From Hwanghaeella sp. (GTDB lineage: Bacteria > Pseudomonadota > Alphaproteobacteria > UBA8366 > Aestuariispiraceae), in contig JANQIT010000055.1 of the NCBI GenBank assembly GCA_028282025.1, forward strand, positions 1-63,223: a DNA stretch of 63,223 nucleotides, written 5' to 3'. The position numbers were made by a program, and so were the translations under genes. The notes under the pieces are model-generated. The model saw only the letters and a list, made by a program, of their open reading frames with translations. It did no database searches and was not told the origin of the DNA. Shown here piece after piece: positions 35,008-45,000 of this stretch; positions within the stretch are counted from its first letter, which is position 1, and every line of letters starts with the position of its first letter.

Positions 35008-35975
35008 TGGCCGACGGCATGGATATGGAACCGAAGAAAAGCCCGCGCGCTACGGTTTTGAGCGAGGCGAAGCATGGTTTGTTTGTCTCCGTTCTGATCG
35101 GCGGGGCGGGCGTGATCCTGGCCGGGTTCGCCGCGTTCGCATCCGTGTCTAGCACGGTGGATGTATGGCTGTGGCAACTGATCATTCAATCCCGGCCCAC
35201 AAACGACTATTTCGACCCGTCGCGATTGCTGGTGATTTGGGGCCTGCTGGGTGCTTGGTTGATCGCCGTCGGTGTGTCTCTCACGGTGTGGCGAAGAGCG
35301 GCGTTTGCCGCCCCGGCCATCGACAATGCCGCGTTCGCGGCCACCGCCGCCGCGACCGTGGTCATGATCCTTTATACGACCTTTCATCTGTCCTGGGTCG
35401 CCTTTCCGGATTGGGTGTGGCGCGAGGACGGTTTCTTCGAGTATCTGACCGTTGGTATCCTTGTGGTCTCCAGCGTCTGTATGTTCGCGTCCGCCAGGCG
35501 GATCGGCGGGCGGCACGGCCGCTGGCCGCGCCTGGTTCTTCTTGGGTTCGGTGTCCTTTTGTTCCTGGCGGCCATGGAGGAGATCAGTTGGGGGCAGCGT
35601 ATCTTGGGCATTGAGACGCCGGAACCGCTCAAAGCGGTCAATGCGCAGGAAGAAATCAATGTCCATAACCTTTTCGTCGGATACAACGAAGTCATTCGGA
35701 TGGTGCTGGCGCTGTGCATCTCCAGCGCTTTCCTGATAGCGGCGCGCAGGCCGCGATGGTTGGACCGACTGAAACTGAACGCCATTCTACCGGACGGCCG
35801 GTACTTCTATTTCCCGATCGTGCTGATTCCGGCGCACATCTACGATGAGATGTTCGAACAGGTTCTGTCTTTCCTGATCCTGTTCTACGCCACCGATATA
35901 GCGGTTCGGGCGTTCGGCCTTGGCTGGTCGCGGCACGGCTCTCTTCGAAAGCCGTCCTCTTACCCTGCCGAGTAA
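35007..35975 (+). CDS. Multi-pass membrane protein with EISWGQR motif, unknown function
   Basis: 322 residues with about eight predicted helices. The centre holds 'AMEEISWGQRILGIETPE' followed by 'NAQEEINVHNL', a charged motif I have seen in uncharacterised bacterial membrane proteins but cannot tie to a function. Conserved Glu, Gln and Arg inside the membrane region suggest a catalytic or ion-handling site. The gene is translationally coupled to hpnM, so a lipid-related role is possible. Confidence 0.75.
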   Translation: MADGMDMEPKKSPRATVLSEAKHGLFVSVLIGGAGVILAGFAAFASVSSTVDVWLWQLIIQSRPTNDYFDPSRLLVIWGLLGAWLIAVGVSLTVWRRAAFAAPAIDNAAFAATAAATVVMILYTTFHLSWVAFPDWVWREDGFFEYLTVGILVVSSVCMFASARRIGGRHGRWPRLVLLGFGVLLFLAAMEEISWGQRILGIETPEPLKAVNAQEEINVHNLFVGYNEVIRMVLALCISSAFLIAARRPRWLDRLKLNAILPDGRYFYFPIVLIPAHIYDEMFEQVLSFLILFYATDIAVRAFGLGWSRHGSLRKPSSYPAE

Positions 35976-36055
35976 GCGAACCCTGGACGCGGGGTCACAA
36001 TACTGATTACGCACCCCTGATTGGCAGGACCGTCAGCGCGGTTTAAGGCATTCCG

Positions 36056-37330
36056 ATGTCCACGATTCAACCGTCCGCGCAGCCCGCTAACCCTGCCCGT
36101 ATGTCCCAGGCCCGGGCCGTGCTGGCCTTTTCCTTGGGCTGCACCTTCTTTGCCTATGCGTTTGTGCAGCGCGTCGCGCCAAGCGTGATGGTCGACGAAT
36201 TGATGCGCGACTTCGCCGTCGGCGGGGCGGTTCTGGGAAATCTGTCCGCATTTTACTTCTATGCCTATTCCGGCGTGCAGATACCGGTCGGCATTCTGAT
36301 GGACCGCTACGGTCCGCGGCGGCTGCTGACCTTCACGTTGTTGCTATGCGTCGTGGGCAGCGCGCTTTTCGCCTATAGCGACGATGTCGCCACTGCGTCC
36401 TTGGCCCGGGCGATCATCGGCGGCAGCGTGGCCTTCGGCTATGTCGGCACCATGACCATCGCCGCGCAACAGTTCTCACCGCAACGGTTCGCAATGTGCG
36501 TCGGGCTATTGCAGGCGGTCGGCATGGCGGGCGCGGTGGTCGGGCAGGCGCCCTACCGGGTGCTGGTGGATGCGACGGGCTGGCGGGACGCTCTGCTTTG
36601 GACCGGCGGGGCGGCGCTTGTGCTCGCTTTCGCAGTTTGGATGATCGTCCGCGATGGCGAGCGGCATGTCGAACCGGGCGGGAAGCTGCTGGACGGTATC
36701 CGCCAGGCCCTGCGGAACCGGGAAACCTGGTTGAATTCCGTGGTCGGCCTTGCCTTGTCGGCGCCGATGCTGGCGCTGGGCGCTTTGTGGGCGGTGCCGT
36801 TCCTGACAACGGTGCATGCTCTGCCGAAAACAGAAGCGGCGGCGGTTGCCTCCAGCCTGTTCATCGGATGGGGGATCGCGGCCCCGTTCGTCGGCGGCCT
36901 GTCGGATCGGATCGGCCGGCGAAAGCCCGTTCTCATTGTTGGTCTGATCCTGTCGATTGCCGGCCTTTCGGTTTTGGCGCTGTCGCCGAACCTCCCAGTT
37001 CAGGCGCTCTACGCCACGTTTGCGGTAACCGGAGTGGGGGGCGCGACGATGATCCTCACCTTCGCCCTATGCCGCGAGACGACTCCGCTTTGGGCTCGGG
37101 GCGCCGCGCTTGGGGTCGTGAACGGCGCCGTGACGGGCAGTGGCGCCTTGTTCCAACCCTTGCTCGGCTGGGTCCTGGATTCGCTTTGGCGCGGGGCTGA
37201 GTCCGACGGCGCCCGAATCTACACCTTCGAAGGATATCAACTTGCAATCACATGCTTGATATTTTCTTCAACTATCGCGTTGGTTGCGTCGTTTTTCCTA
37301 AGGGAAACATACTGCAAACAACAACGATAA
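36056..37330 (+). CDS. MFS transporter
   Basis: 424-residue inner-membrane transporter with twelve predicted helices. The cytoplasmic loop motif 'GILMDRYGPRRLLTF' between helices 2 and 3 and 'GGLSDRIGRRKPVLIVG' between helices 8 and 9 identify the major facilitator superfamily. The substrate is unknown. The last codons and the 200 bases after them are AT-rich. Confidence 0.9.
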   Translation: MSTIQPSAQPANPARMSQARAVLAFSLGCTFFAYAFVQRVAPSVMVDELMRDFAVGGAVLGNLSAFYFYAYSGVQIPVGILMDRYGPRRLLTFTLLLCVVGSALFAYSDDVATASLARAIIGGSVAFGYVGTMTIAAQQFSPQRFAMCVGLLQAVGMAGAVVGQAPYRVLVDATGWRDALLWTGGAALVLAFAVWMIVRDGERHVEPGGKLLDGIRQALRNRETWLNSVVGLALSAPMLALGALWAVPFLTTVHALPKTEAAAVASSLFIGWGIAAPFVGGLSDRIGRRKPVLIVGLILSIAGLSVLALSPNLPVQALYATFAVTGVGGATMILTFALCRETTPLWARGAALGVVNGAVTGSGALFQPLLGWVLDSLWRGAESDGARIYTFEGYQLAITCLIFSSTIALVASFFLRETYCKQQR

Positions 37331-37537
37331 GTCTTAGTAATCTGAAAATATTTAATTTTACTTAGATTGAATTCGCATCCAATCCATAGGATTGGAAAAG
37401 TATATCCGATAATTCTTTTTTTATAATACATCTGGAAGTACTTTCCTGGCGGAGGCATTCAAGGGGATTGGGGGGCAGATTCTCAAATGGGGGCTCGTTT
37501 GAGGATCTTTCATTCATCTTCAGTCGGGGAACTTGAA

Positions 37538-39004
37538 ATGCTTTGGAAGGCGCCACCTCAAAACGATCGGTATAAGCGGATGCTGGACGACGTTCCGGTC
37601 GCCGTGATGACCTGCGACCTGGCCGATTTCCGGATCGATTACGTAAACGCGGAAAGCATCCAACGTTTGCGCGATATCGAGCATGTCCTGCCTTGCAAAG
37701 CCGACGACATCGTCGGCCAGTGCATCGATATCTTTCACAAGAATCCATCGTATCAACGCGCGATGCTCAGCGATCCCTCCAATCTGCCACACAGGGCACT
37801 GATCGAGATCGGCGGAGAATTTCTCGACCTGCATGTCACCGCGCTGCAAGACGAAAAAGGCGGCTACAGCGGCCCGATGCTTGCGTGGAGCGTCGTTACC
37901 GACCGGGTCAAGGCCGAGGCCGCCGGACAACAACAGCAACAGATGCTGGATCAGTTGCCGTTGGCGGTCATGTTCGTTGAGCCGCAGAACTTCACCATTA
38001 CCTTTGCGAACGAGGCCAGCACGAAGACGCTGCGCCAGTTGGAGCATCTGATTCCCTGCAAGGCCGACGATCTGATCGGGCAATGTGTGGACATATTCCA
38101 CAAGAACCCGGCGCACCAGCGCAGGATCTTGAGCGATCCGTCGAACTTGCCTCATCACACGCAAATCAAGCTTGGGGAAGAGACGCTGGATCTCAGGGTC
38201 AGCGCCGTGATGGACGGCAAGGGGGATTACGCCGGCGCGATGCTCTCCTGGTCGGTGATCACCAGCCAGGTCAACTTGGCGGCGTCGATGACCCGCATGG
38301 CCGACTCAGTATCCGGTTCGTCCGACGAAATGCGCAATTCCGCGCAGATGTTGGCCGCCAGCGCCGAAGAAACCTCGACACAGTCGCAGACCGTGGCGTC
38401 GGCCGCCGAACAGTTGACGGCGTCGATCACTGAAATCACCGCACAGATGACGAAAGCCACCGAGTCCACGTCGGAAGCCGTCGAACAAGCCAAACGGTCC
38501 AACGAAATGGTTCGGGGTCTGTCCGACTCCGCGAACAGGATCGGCGATGTGATCAAGCTGATCACCGACATTGCCGCGCAAACGAACTTACTGGCGCTAA
38601 ACGCGACCATAGAAGCCGCCCGCGCCGGGGAATCCGGCAAGGGCTTCGCCGTCGTGGCGAACGAAGTGAAGACTTTGGCGACACAGACCTCCCGGGCGAC
38701 CGAAGAGATCGCTTCGCAGGTCGCCGCGATTCAAGGGGCGACCAACGACGCGGTGACGACGATTGCGGCGATTACCAAAATGATCGATCAGGTCAGCCAG
38801 ATTGCGACCGGAATCTCCGGCGCGGTCGAGGAACAGTCCGCCGCCACGCGTGAAGTCACCATGAACATCAATGGTGTGACGCAGGCGTCGACGGAGACCG
38901 GCAGCGCGGCGTCGCAAATGCTGAACGAGGCGGAAAGTCTTGCGTCCAATTCGGTGGACCTGAAGAAGGAAGTGGGTGGGTTTCTGGAGACCTTGAGCAA
39001 ATAG
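37538..39004 (+). CDS. Soluble methyl-accepting chemotaxis receptor with two duplicated PAS domains
   Basis: 488 residues, no membrane segment. Two PAS domains (about residues 10-115 and 128-240) are clear internal duplicates: both contain 'PCKADD', 'GQC(I/V)DIFHKNP' and 'LSDPSNLPH'. A methyl-accepting signalling domain follows, with the conserved hairpin tip '[20 protein letters not shown]'. It would signal to CheA/CheW from the cytoplasm. GGGGA upstream supports ATG 37538; an in-frame ATG at 37487 also has a G-rich run before it. Confidence 0.88.
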   Translation: MLWKAPPQNDRYKRMLDDVPVAVMTCDLADFRIDYVNAESIQRLRDIEHVLPCKADDIVGQCIDIFHKNPSYQRAMLSDPSNLPHRALIEIGGEFLDLHVTALQDEKGGYSGPMLAWSVVTDRVKAEAAGQQQQQMLDQLPLAVMFVEPQNFTITFANEASTKTLRQLEHLIPCKADDLIGQCVDIFHKNPAHQRRILSDPSNLPHHTQIKLGEETLDLRVSAVMDGKGDYAGAMLSWSVITSQVNLAASMTRMADSVSGSSDEMRNSAQMLAASAEETSTQSQTVASAAEQLTASITEITAQMTKATESTSEAVEQAKRSNEMVRGLSDSANRIGDVIKLITDIAAQTNLLALNATIEAARAGESGKGFAVVANEVKTLATQTSRATEEIASQVAAIQGATNDAVTTIAAITKMIDQVSQIATGISGAVEEQSAATREVTMNINGVTQASTETGSAASQMLNEAESLASNSVDLKKEVGGFLETLSK

Positions 39005-39176
39005 ACGGTTCTGGTTCGCTCAAATTCCGCGCGGCGGAACCGTATAGGCAGCTTCCGTCTATCGGCGGCGGTCATTTCGGAGGCCCTTGGGGCTGGAAAG
39101 CCCCGGGCCGCTGTGCCAAAACCCCCGCGCGAGCGGATCCGCATGGGGCGGGCCGCAGAGAGTTTTGGGCTTCCAC

Positions 39177-39854
39177 GTGACCGAACCTGCTGCGAACGCA
39201 AATGAACCGCTTGTCCTGGCGGTGCCGAAAGGCCGCATTCTTAAGGAATTGCGGCCTTTGCTGCGGGAAGCCGGGATTGAGCCCGAGCCCGCCTTTGACG
39301 ATCCTTCGGCGCGCCAATTGCGCTTCGGAACAAACCTGCCCTATCTGACGATCATTCGCGTGCGCAGTTTCGACGTGGCGACCTTTGTCGCCTTCGGCGC
39401 GGCGCATCTGGGCGTTGCGGGCAATGATGTGCTGATGGAATTCGATTACCCGGAGCTTTACGCGCCCGTGGATCTGGGGATCGGCCATTGCCGTCTGGCC
39501 GTGGCTGAGCCCGCGGAAATGATCGGCAGCGACGACCCGAGCCAATGGAGCCATATCCGCGTGGCGACAAAATATCCGGGCGTCACCCGGAAGTACTTTG
39601 AGGCGCGGGGCGTGCAGGCGGAGTGCATCAAACTGAACGGCGCCATGGAACTGGCGCCGGGGATGGGCCTTTGCCGGCGGATTGTGGATTTGGTTTCCAC
39701 GGGCCGGACCTTGAAAGACAATGGCCTGGTGGAGATTGAGAAGATCGCGGATGTCACAAGCCGGCTGATCGTCAACCGCGCGGCGCTGAAAACGCGTCCC
39801 TTGGAACTCGGCCCCTGGGTCGACCGTTTCGCCGAGGTGGCCCGTGCCGCGTAA
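39177..39854 (+). CDS. hisG: ATP phosphoribosyltransferase, short form
   Basis: 225 residues, the short HisG form that needs HisZ as regulatory subunit. It catalyses the first step of histidine synthesis. '[18 protein letters not shown]', '[11 protein letters not shown]' and the PRPP-binding '[16 protein letters not shown]' are diagnostic. I chose GTG 39177 because it gives the usual length; ATG 39087 would add 30 residues of low similarity. It overlaps hisD by 11 bases. No hisZ is seen in the window. Confidence 0.92.
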   Translation: MTEPAANANEPLVLAVPKGRILKELRPLLREAGIEPEPAFDDPSARQLRFGTNLPYLTIIRVRSFDVATFVAFGAAHLGVAGNDVLMEFDYPELYAPVDLGIGHCRLAVAEPAEMIGSDDPSQWSHIRVATKYPGVTRKYFEARGVQAECIKLNGAMELAPGMGLCRRIVDLVSTGRTLKDNGLVEIEKIADVTSRLIVNRAALKTRPLELGPWVDRFAEVARAA

Positions 39855-41142
39855 ACTGTTCACCGATAGCGCCGGTTTCGAGGCGGATTTCATAGAGCTT
39901 CTGGGCCTTAAACGGGAGATGGAGGAGGATGTCGATCAGGCGGCCGCCGACATTCTGGCGGACGTCCGCGCTCGGGGTGACGCCGCCGTGGTGGAATACA
40001 CAAATCGCTTCGACCGGATGGAAATAACCGCCGAGCAGCTTGCCGTAACAAAGGCGGAAATCGATGAAGCGGAAGCCGCCTGTTCCGCCGAAACGCTGGA
40101 CGCCCTGAAGATCGCCGCGGACCGGATCCGCAGCTATCACCAACGCATGCTGCCCGAGTCCTTTTCCTATACGGACGAAGAGGGAATCGAACTGGGCGCG
40201 CGCTGGACGGCGATTGCGGCGGCCGGCCTGTATGTGCCCGGCGGGCTGGCGGCCTATCCCAGTTCGGTGCTGATGAACGCCATTCCCGCGGCGGTGGCGG
40301 GGGTGGAGCGGCTGGTCATGGTTGTGCCCACGCCGGACGGCGTCCTCAATCCTTTGGTCATGGCGGCGGCGAAGCTGGCCGGCGTGACGGAAGTCTACCG
40401 CATCGGCGGTGCGCAGGCGGTGGGCGCGCTGGCTTATGGGACGCAGACCGTTCGTTCCGTGGACAAGATCGTCGGACCGGGCAATGCCTTTGTCGCGGCG
40501 GCCAAACGCCGGGTCTTCGGCACGGTCGGGATCGACATGATCGCGGGACCGTCGGAGATCCTGGTGGTCGCCGACGCCGCGAACGACGCCGGTTGGATCG
40601 CCGTCGATCTTTTGTCCCAGGCCGAACACGATCCTTCCGCGCAGTCGATCCTGATCACCGATAGTCCCGCCTTCGCTGAGGCGGTGGAAGCGGCTGTCGC
40701 GCGCCGCCTGGAAACTCTGCCCAGGGCGGACATCGCGGGGGAAAGTTGGCGGGAGCACGGCGCGGTGATCGTCGCGGGCTCTCTTGAAGAAGCGGCGCCG
40801 CTGGTCGACCGGATCGCGCCCGAGCATCTGGAACTGGCGGTGGCCGATCCCGATGCTTTAAGCGCCCGGATCCGCAATGCCGGGGCGATCTTCCTCGGAC
40901 GCTATACGCCCGAGGCGGTGGGCGACTACATCGCCGGTCCCAACCATGTCCTGCCAACGGCCCGCAGTGCGCGTTTTTCCAGCGGATTGGGTGTCCTGGA
41001 CTTCATGAAGCGGACCTCGTTGATCAAGTGCGACGCAAACGGGCTTGCGGCCATCGGCGGTGCAGCGGTAACCCTGGCCGAAGCCGAAGGGTTGCAGGCG
41101 CACGCGCGCTCCATCGACATTCGCTTGAACCGCGCGACCTGA
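39844..41142 (+). CDS. hisD: Histidinol dehydrogenase
   Basis: 432 residues, GTG start overlapping hisG. NAD-dependent, zinc enzyme for the last two steps of histidine synthesis. Conserved segments are '[20 protein letters not shown]', '[18 protein letters not shown]', '[14 protein letters not shown]', '[15 protein letters not shown]' (zinc ligand region) and 'IAPEHLEL' with the catalytic Glu-His pair. Confidence 0.95.
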   Translation: MPRKLFTDSAGFEADFIELLGLKREMEEDVDQAAADILADVRARGDAAVVEYTNRFDRMEITAEQLAVTKAEIDEAEAACSAETLDALKIAADRIRSYHQRMLPESFSYTDEEGIELGARWTAIAAAGLYVPGGLAAYPSSVLMNAIPAAVAGVERLVMVVPTPDGVLNPLVMAAAKLAGVTEVYRIGGAQAVGALAYGTQTVRSVDKIVGPGNAFVAAAKRRVFGTVGIDMIAGPSEILVVADAANDAGWIAVDLLSQAEHDPSAQSILITDSPAFAEAVEAAVARRLETLPRADIAGESWREHGAVIVAGSLEEAAPLVDRIAPEHLELAVADPDALSARIRNAGAIFLGRYTPEAVGDYIAGPNHVLPTARSARFSSGLGVLDFMKRTSLIKCDANGLAAIGGAAVTLAEAEGLQAHARSIDIRLNRAT

Positions 41143-41268
41143 TATAGCTTTCTATGCAGATGGATGAGGCCGGGGGTAGGGGACTGCTCCGCGGATGCAG
41201 TCCGTTGCGCTTACATGCGTGGGTAAACAGGGTACACATCGATACCGAGATAGGACGAGGGAGTGGCT

Positions 41269-41760
41269 ATGACCGACTTCGCCGAGCATCACCGGATCCG
41301 GGACCTTAAGCTTGTAGAGAAAAACGTCATCAAGCGCAGCCGGGAAGTCGAGCATGAGCGCGCGGTCGCGCTCTACGATCTTCTCGACCGCAACCGTTTC
41401 AAACTGGTCGATGGGACCGAGGGTCCCTATACGGTGCATCTCTCTATCGACGACGACGGCAAGCGGCTGGTCTTCCAGATCAATGACGAGGAGGACGCGG
41501 CGGAGCTCAACAGGAGCAATCTTCTGATGACGCCGTTCCGGCGGCTGATCCGCGACTATTTCCAGATCTGCGAGAGCTACTACAACGCGATCAAGAAACT
41601 CTCGCCAAGCCAGATAGAGACAATCGATATGGCGCGCCGGGGATTGCACAACGAAGGGTCCGACATGCTGCGCGACCGGCTGGAGGAGCAGTATCTGATG
41701 GACAAGGCGACGGCCCGGCGGTTGTTCACCTTGGTCTGCGTCCTGCACATTCGCGGTTAG
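41269..41760 (+). CDS. UPF0262 family protein
   Basis: 163 residues of a conserved alphaproteobacterial family that sits between hisD and a phosphatase gene. The pattern 'VEHERAVALYDLLDRNRF' and 'LRRLIRDYFQICESYY'-like stretch (here 'FRRLIRDYFQICESYY') are typical. No function is known. GAGGGAG six bases before ATG 41269 fixes the start over a GTG at 41263. Confidence 0.9.
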   Translation: MTDFAEHHRIRDLKLVEKNVIKRSREVEHERAVALYDLLDRNRFKLVDGTEGPYTVHLSIDDDGKRLVFQINDEEDAAELNRSNLLMTPFRRLIRDYFQICESYYNAIKKLSPSQIETIDMARRGLHNEGSDMLRDRLEEQYLMDKATARRLFTLVCVLHIRG

Positions 41761-41782
41761 AGTTGGCGGGGGAATCGGCCTC

Positions 41783-42226
41783 ATGTTCAGCGACGAGCTT
41801 CCGGACGCGGTTTTGTTCTGCTGCACGCAGAACGCCGTCCGGTCGCCGATGGCGGAGGGGATTTTGAAGTCGCTGATGGGAACCAAGATCTATGTGGATT
41901 CGGCGGGCGTACGCACCAGCGACGCCGACGGTTTCATGATGTCCGTTATGGAGGAAATCGGCGTCGACATGACCAACCACAGGCCGAAGAGTTTCGACGA
42001 GTTGGAGGACACCTACTACGACCTGATCATCGCGCTGTCGCCGGAGGCGCAGCACCACGCCATCGAATTGACCCGCACCATGGCGTGCGATGTAGAGTTC
42101 TGGAACACCTTCGATCCATCGATCATCGACGGCAATCGCGACACTCAATTGGACGCCTTCCGGCAAGTCCGCGATCAATTGACCCAGCGCATCAAGAAAC
42201 GCTTTCAGGTGGACGGCGGCGCATGA
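41783..42226 (+). CDS. Low-molecular-weight phosphatase/arsenate reductase family protein
   Basis: 147 residues with the P-loop 'CTQNAVRSPMAEG' (Cx5R) after a hydrophobic strand, the fold of low-molecular-weight tyrosine phosphatases and ArsC-type arsenate reductases. 'DSAGVRTSDADGFMMSVMEEIGVD' matches the branch found beside hisD in alphaproteobacteria. The late 'DPSI' would supply the general acid. The stop overlaps the maf start (ATGA). Confidence 0.88.
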   Translation: MFSDELPDAVLFCCTQNAVRSPMAEGILKSLMGTKIYVDSAGVRTSDADGFMMSVMEEIGVDMTNHRPKSFDELEDTYYDLIIALSPEAQHHAIELTRTMACDVEFWNTFDPSIIDGNRDTQLDAFRQVRDQLTQRIKKRFQVDGGA

Positions 42227-42822
42227 GCCCGGGCCGCCCGACCTTCGTTTTGGCCTCGGCCAGCCCCCGCCGGCTCGAACTGTTGGCCAGGATCGGCGTG
42301 AATCCCGATGCGGTTGTGCCCGCCGACTTGGACGAGACCCCGGCGACGGGCGAACTGCCCGCTCTCTACGCCGAGCGGGTTGCCCTGGAAAAGGCGAGGG
42401 CGGTGGGCGCGGCGCACCCGGAAGCGGTCGTGCTGGCGGCCGACACCGTGGTTGCCGTCGGCCGGCGCATTCTGCCCAAGGCGGAAGACCCCGTGACCGC
42501 GCGCGCCTGCCTGAAGCTGCTGTCCGGACGGCGGCACCGCGTCTTTGGCGGTCTGGCGGTTTTGCGTCCCGTATCGGACACGGCCGAGCGCCAAATGCAT
42601 CAACGGGTGGTGCAAAGCACCGTGACCTTCAAACGCCTGGAGGAGCGCGAGATCGACCTCTATATCGATTCCAGCGACTGGCAGGGCAAGGCGGGCGGCT
42701 ACGCCATACAGGGCCGCGCAGAGGGTATGATCCGTTTCATCAGCGGCTCCTACAGCAATGTGGTCGGGTTGCCCTTGTTTGAGGTGCGCCAGATCCTCCG
42801 GCCCCTTGGCCTCGCCGACTAG
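42223..42822 (+). CDS. maf: Maf-family nucleotide pyrophosphatase
   Basis: 199 residues. 'VLASASPRRLELLARIGV', 'KARAVGAAHPEAVVLAADTVV' and 'GKAGGYAIQGRAEGMIRFISGSYSNVVGLPL' span the family's active site (S/T-R-R, D of AADT, K of GKAGGY). It hydrolyses dTTP/UTP or modified nucleotides to monophosphates. The ATG is joined to the preceding stop; infA, often found at this point in related genomes, is absent. Confidence 0.93.
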   Translation: MSPGRPTFVLASASPRRLELLARIGVNPDAVVPADLDETPATGELPALYAERVALEKARAVGAAHPEAVVLAADTVVAVGRRILPKAEDPVTARACLKLLSGRRHRVFGGLAVLRPVSDTAERQMHQRVVQSTVTFKRLEEREIDLYIDSSDWQGKAGGYAIQGRAEGMIRFISGSYSNVVGLPLFEVRQILRPLGLAD

Positions 42823-42841
42823 CTAAAGCGAACGCAAAAGC

Positions 42842-44239
42842 ATGGATTTAGACACCCTGATCGAAGTTTCTCCGGGCGAAGTTCGGATTGCCGGCCTTGA
42901 TGGCGGTGGCGTATTGCAAACGCTGGAGATAGAGCGCGCCTCCCGTCCGCCGCTGACAGGCGCGGTGTTTCGCGCCCGGGTCATACGGGTCGAAAAGGCG
43001 ATGCGGGCGGCCTTTGTGGATTTGGGGGCGTCCGGCGAGGCGCTTCTGCCGAAAGGTAAGGATGCGGATGGCAAGCCGGTGACCGAGGGTCAATGGCTGC
43101 TGGTTCAGGGGGTGCGGGAGGCGCAGGGCGAAAAAGGTCCGGCTGTCACCGCCCGCCCGGTGCTGACCGACCGTTATCTCGCCTATGCCCCATACGGTCA
43201 GGGGATCGAGTATGACCGGCGGCTGGGGCAGGGGCGGGAACGCGCCGGCGCCGAACAGTCGGCCGAAGCGGCCGCATTGGGGGACGGCGGCTCGAAGGGG
43301 GGCTGGAAGGTGCGCCGGCCTGCCGCTGCGGCGGACCCGGATCTGCTGCGCAAGGCGGCAGAGCGTCTGACAGCGCGCTGGGAAGCGACCTTGGACGCAA
43401 ACAGGGGAGCCAAACCGTTGCTGCTGGAGGCCGCGCCGGACGCCTGGGAACGGGCGGCCCGCGCCGCACCGCCGGGTGGGCGGATCGCGACGGATGACCG
43501 CTTGCTGCACAGCCGGATCGAACGGTCGGCGCGGGAGTTCTGGCCCGACCTGCTGCAGGATCTGATGTTCCACAATGAAACGGCTCCCTTGTTCGAGGCT
43601 GCGGGCGTCGAAGAACAGATCGACGAGGCCGTGAGCCGCACTGTCCCGCTGGATGGCGGCGGTAACCTGATCTTCGACGAGGCGGAAGCCATGACGGTAG
43701 TCGACGTCAATCTGGCGGAGGGTGCGAGTGCTTTGAAAGGGGCGGATGCGGCCGTCCGCCTCAATCTGCGTGCTGCGGAGGCGGTGGGCCGCCAAATTCG
43801 CCTGCGCAACCTTTCGGGCCTGATCGTGATCGACTTCGTCAAGATGCAGCGCCGCGCCGAAGGCAAGCGGGTGATCGAAGCGCTGCGCCGTGCGCTGAAA
43901 GGGGCGGGCAATGCGGACGTTTTGGGAATGACGGCGGCGGGGTTGGTGGAAGTGACGCGCCAGCGCGTCGGCCCGCGGCTCTCCGATCTAATGCTGACCC
44001 CGATTGCGCCGGATCGTCCGGTGACGTCGGAAGCGCTTGCGTGCCGCCTTCTGCGAGAGGCTCTGCGGTTGCGCGGCGGGGGAAAGCCCACACTGACGGC
44101 GCCCTCCGGTGTGCTGAACCTGCTGCGCGGGGAGATGGCCGGCGCGGTTGCCGAGACGGAGAAGCGCTTGGGCCAGACTTTGGTATTGTCGGAACGGGCC
44201 GACATCGCGCCTGAAGTCCGGATGGAGGTTACCAGATGA
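42842..44239 (+). CDS. rng: Ribonuclease E/G family protein (RNase G-like)
   Basis: 465 residues, close to RNase G length and without the long scaffold tail of RNase E. It begins with an S1-like region interrupted by a variable segment, and carries the two metal-binding acids of the DNase I-like site in 'MTVVDVNLAEG' and 'LIVIDFVKMQ'. Cys residues of the RNase E Zn-link are not evident. It probably matures rRNA and decays mRNA. yacG overlaps its stop by 4 bases. Confidence 0.9.
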   Translation: MDLDTLIEVSPGEVRIAGLDGGGVLQTLEIERASRPPLTGAVFRARVIRVEKAMRAAFVDLGASGEALLPKGKDADGKPVTEGQWLLVQGVREAQGEKGPAVTARPVLTDRYLAYAPYGQGIEYDRRLGQGRERAGAEQSAEAAALGDGGSKGGWKVRRPAAAADPDLLRKAAERLTARWEATLDANRGAKPLLLEAAPDAWERAARAAPPGGRIATDDRLLHSRIERSAREFWPDLLQDLMFHNETAPLFEAAGVEEQIDEAVSRTVPLDGGGNLIFDEAEAMTVVDVNLAEGASALKGADAAVRLNLRAAEAVGRQIRLRNLSGLIVIDFVKMQRRAEGKRVIEALRRALKGAGNADVLGMTAAGLVEVTRQRVGPRLSDLMLTPIAPDRPVTSEALACRLLREALRLRGGGKPTLTAPSGVLNLLRGEMAGAVAETEKRLGQTLVLSERADIAPEVRMEVTR

Positions 44240-44454
44240 GTAAAGCCCCACGAACCCCGGACAGCCGATTAGTGGACGCCGTGGACGCCAAACCCTGCGC
44301 CGTATGCGGCCGGCCGGCCCTGGACGCGTATCGGCCGTTCTGTTCCAAACGCTGCGCCGACGTGGACCTGAACCGTTGGCTGGGCGAGCATTACCGCATT
44401 CCCACCGACGAACCGGCCGCCGGCGACCCGGAGGACAATGGCGGTTATTCCTGA
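44236..44454 (+). CDS. yacG: YacG-type zinc-binding DNA gyrase inhibitor
   Basis: 72 residues with the four zinc cysteines in 'CAVCGRPALDAYRPFCSKRC' (CxxC-x12-CxxxC) and 'DLNRWLGEHYRIP', the complete YacG signature. It binds and inhibits GyrB. It overlaps the RNase G gene and is followed by tRNA-Phe, the common alphaproteobacterial order. Confidence 0.93.
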   Translation: MSKAPRTPDSRLVDAVDAKPCAVCGRPALDAYRPFCSKRCADVDLNRWLGEHYRIPTDEPAAGDPEDNGGYS

Positions 44455-44610
44455 CCGCCGCTGGGATCCGGGCGTTCGCCCGCAGTCTGGCGGCAGCCGC
44501 TCGACGGACGCAAAAAACTTTCATAATTCCGCCAAACCGGGCTGGACACACCCCGGCGTTTTCATTATTCAAACCGCTCCTCACGGCGCGCCGGCTTCCG
44601 GCGGCCACGG

Positions 44611-44686
44611 GCCCAGATAGCTCAGTTGGTAGAGCATGCGACTGAAAATCGCAGTGTCGGTGGTTCGATTCCTCCTCTGGGCACCA
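44611..44686 (+). tRNA. tRNA-Phe (GAA)
   Basis: A 76-base cloverleaf with acceptor arms GCCCAGA and TCTGGGC, D-loop 'AGCTCAGTTGGTAGAGC', anticodon loop 'ACTGAAAAT' with GAA anticodon, T-loop 'GGTTCGATTCC' and an encoded CCA at 44684-44686. It lies 157 bases after yacG. Confidence 0.96.
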
Positions 44687-44724
44687 CTTTTCTCCAAGAA
44701 TTAAGGTTTTCTTATCTGTTTCTT

Positions 44725-44755
44725 CGGTAATTTTCCGGAGTGAATTACCGTTTTT
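44725..44755 (+). terminator. Rho-independent terminator after tRNA-Phe
   Basis: Stem CGGTAATT (44725-44732) and AATTACCG (44743-44750), 10-base loop, followed directly by five T residues. It ends the hisG-to-tRNA-Phe region. Confidence 0.8.
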
Positions 44756-45000
44756 GCAGAAGTTGAACCGTATCCTTGATTTTCGCTATGCGCTCCTTCG
44801 TGTGGAACTCATCTTTTTGGGTGAGGCACTCCATTTGTCCTTTGGAAGCGCGATTTTGGGATGCGAGCTGGTTTGTCGATAGTATCAGGCGTCGATTCGG
44901 CCCGCTGTGATACTTTGTGATAGAAGTGTTTTTGGTCCTAAAGGATTACACGCTTAAGCTAATGTGATCGGCGTGTTAACTTCACCGCGTAGAGGTTCGA
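44756..45000. other. Intergenic region before the histidine kinases
   Basis: About 245 bases between the tRNA-Phe terminator and the first kinase. AT-rich near its right end, with AGAGG five bases before the TTG start of the kinase. I see no other gene or clear operator. Confidence 0.5.
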
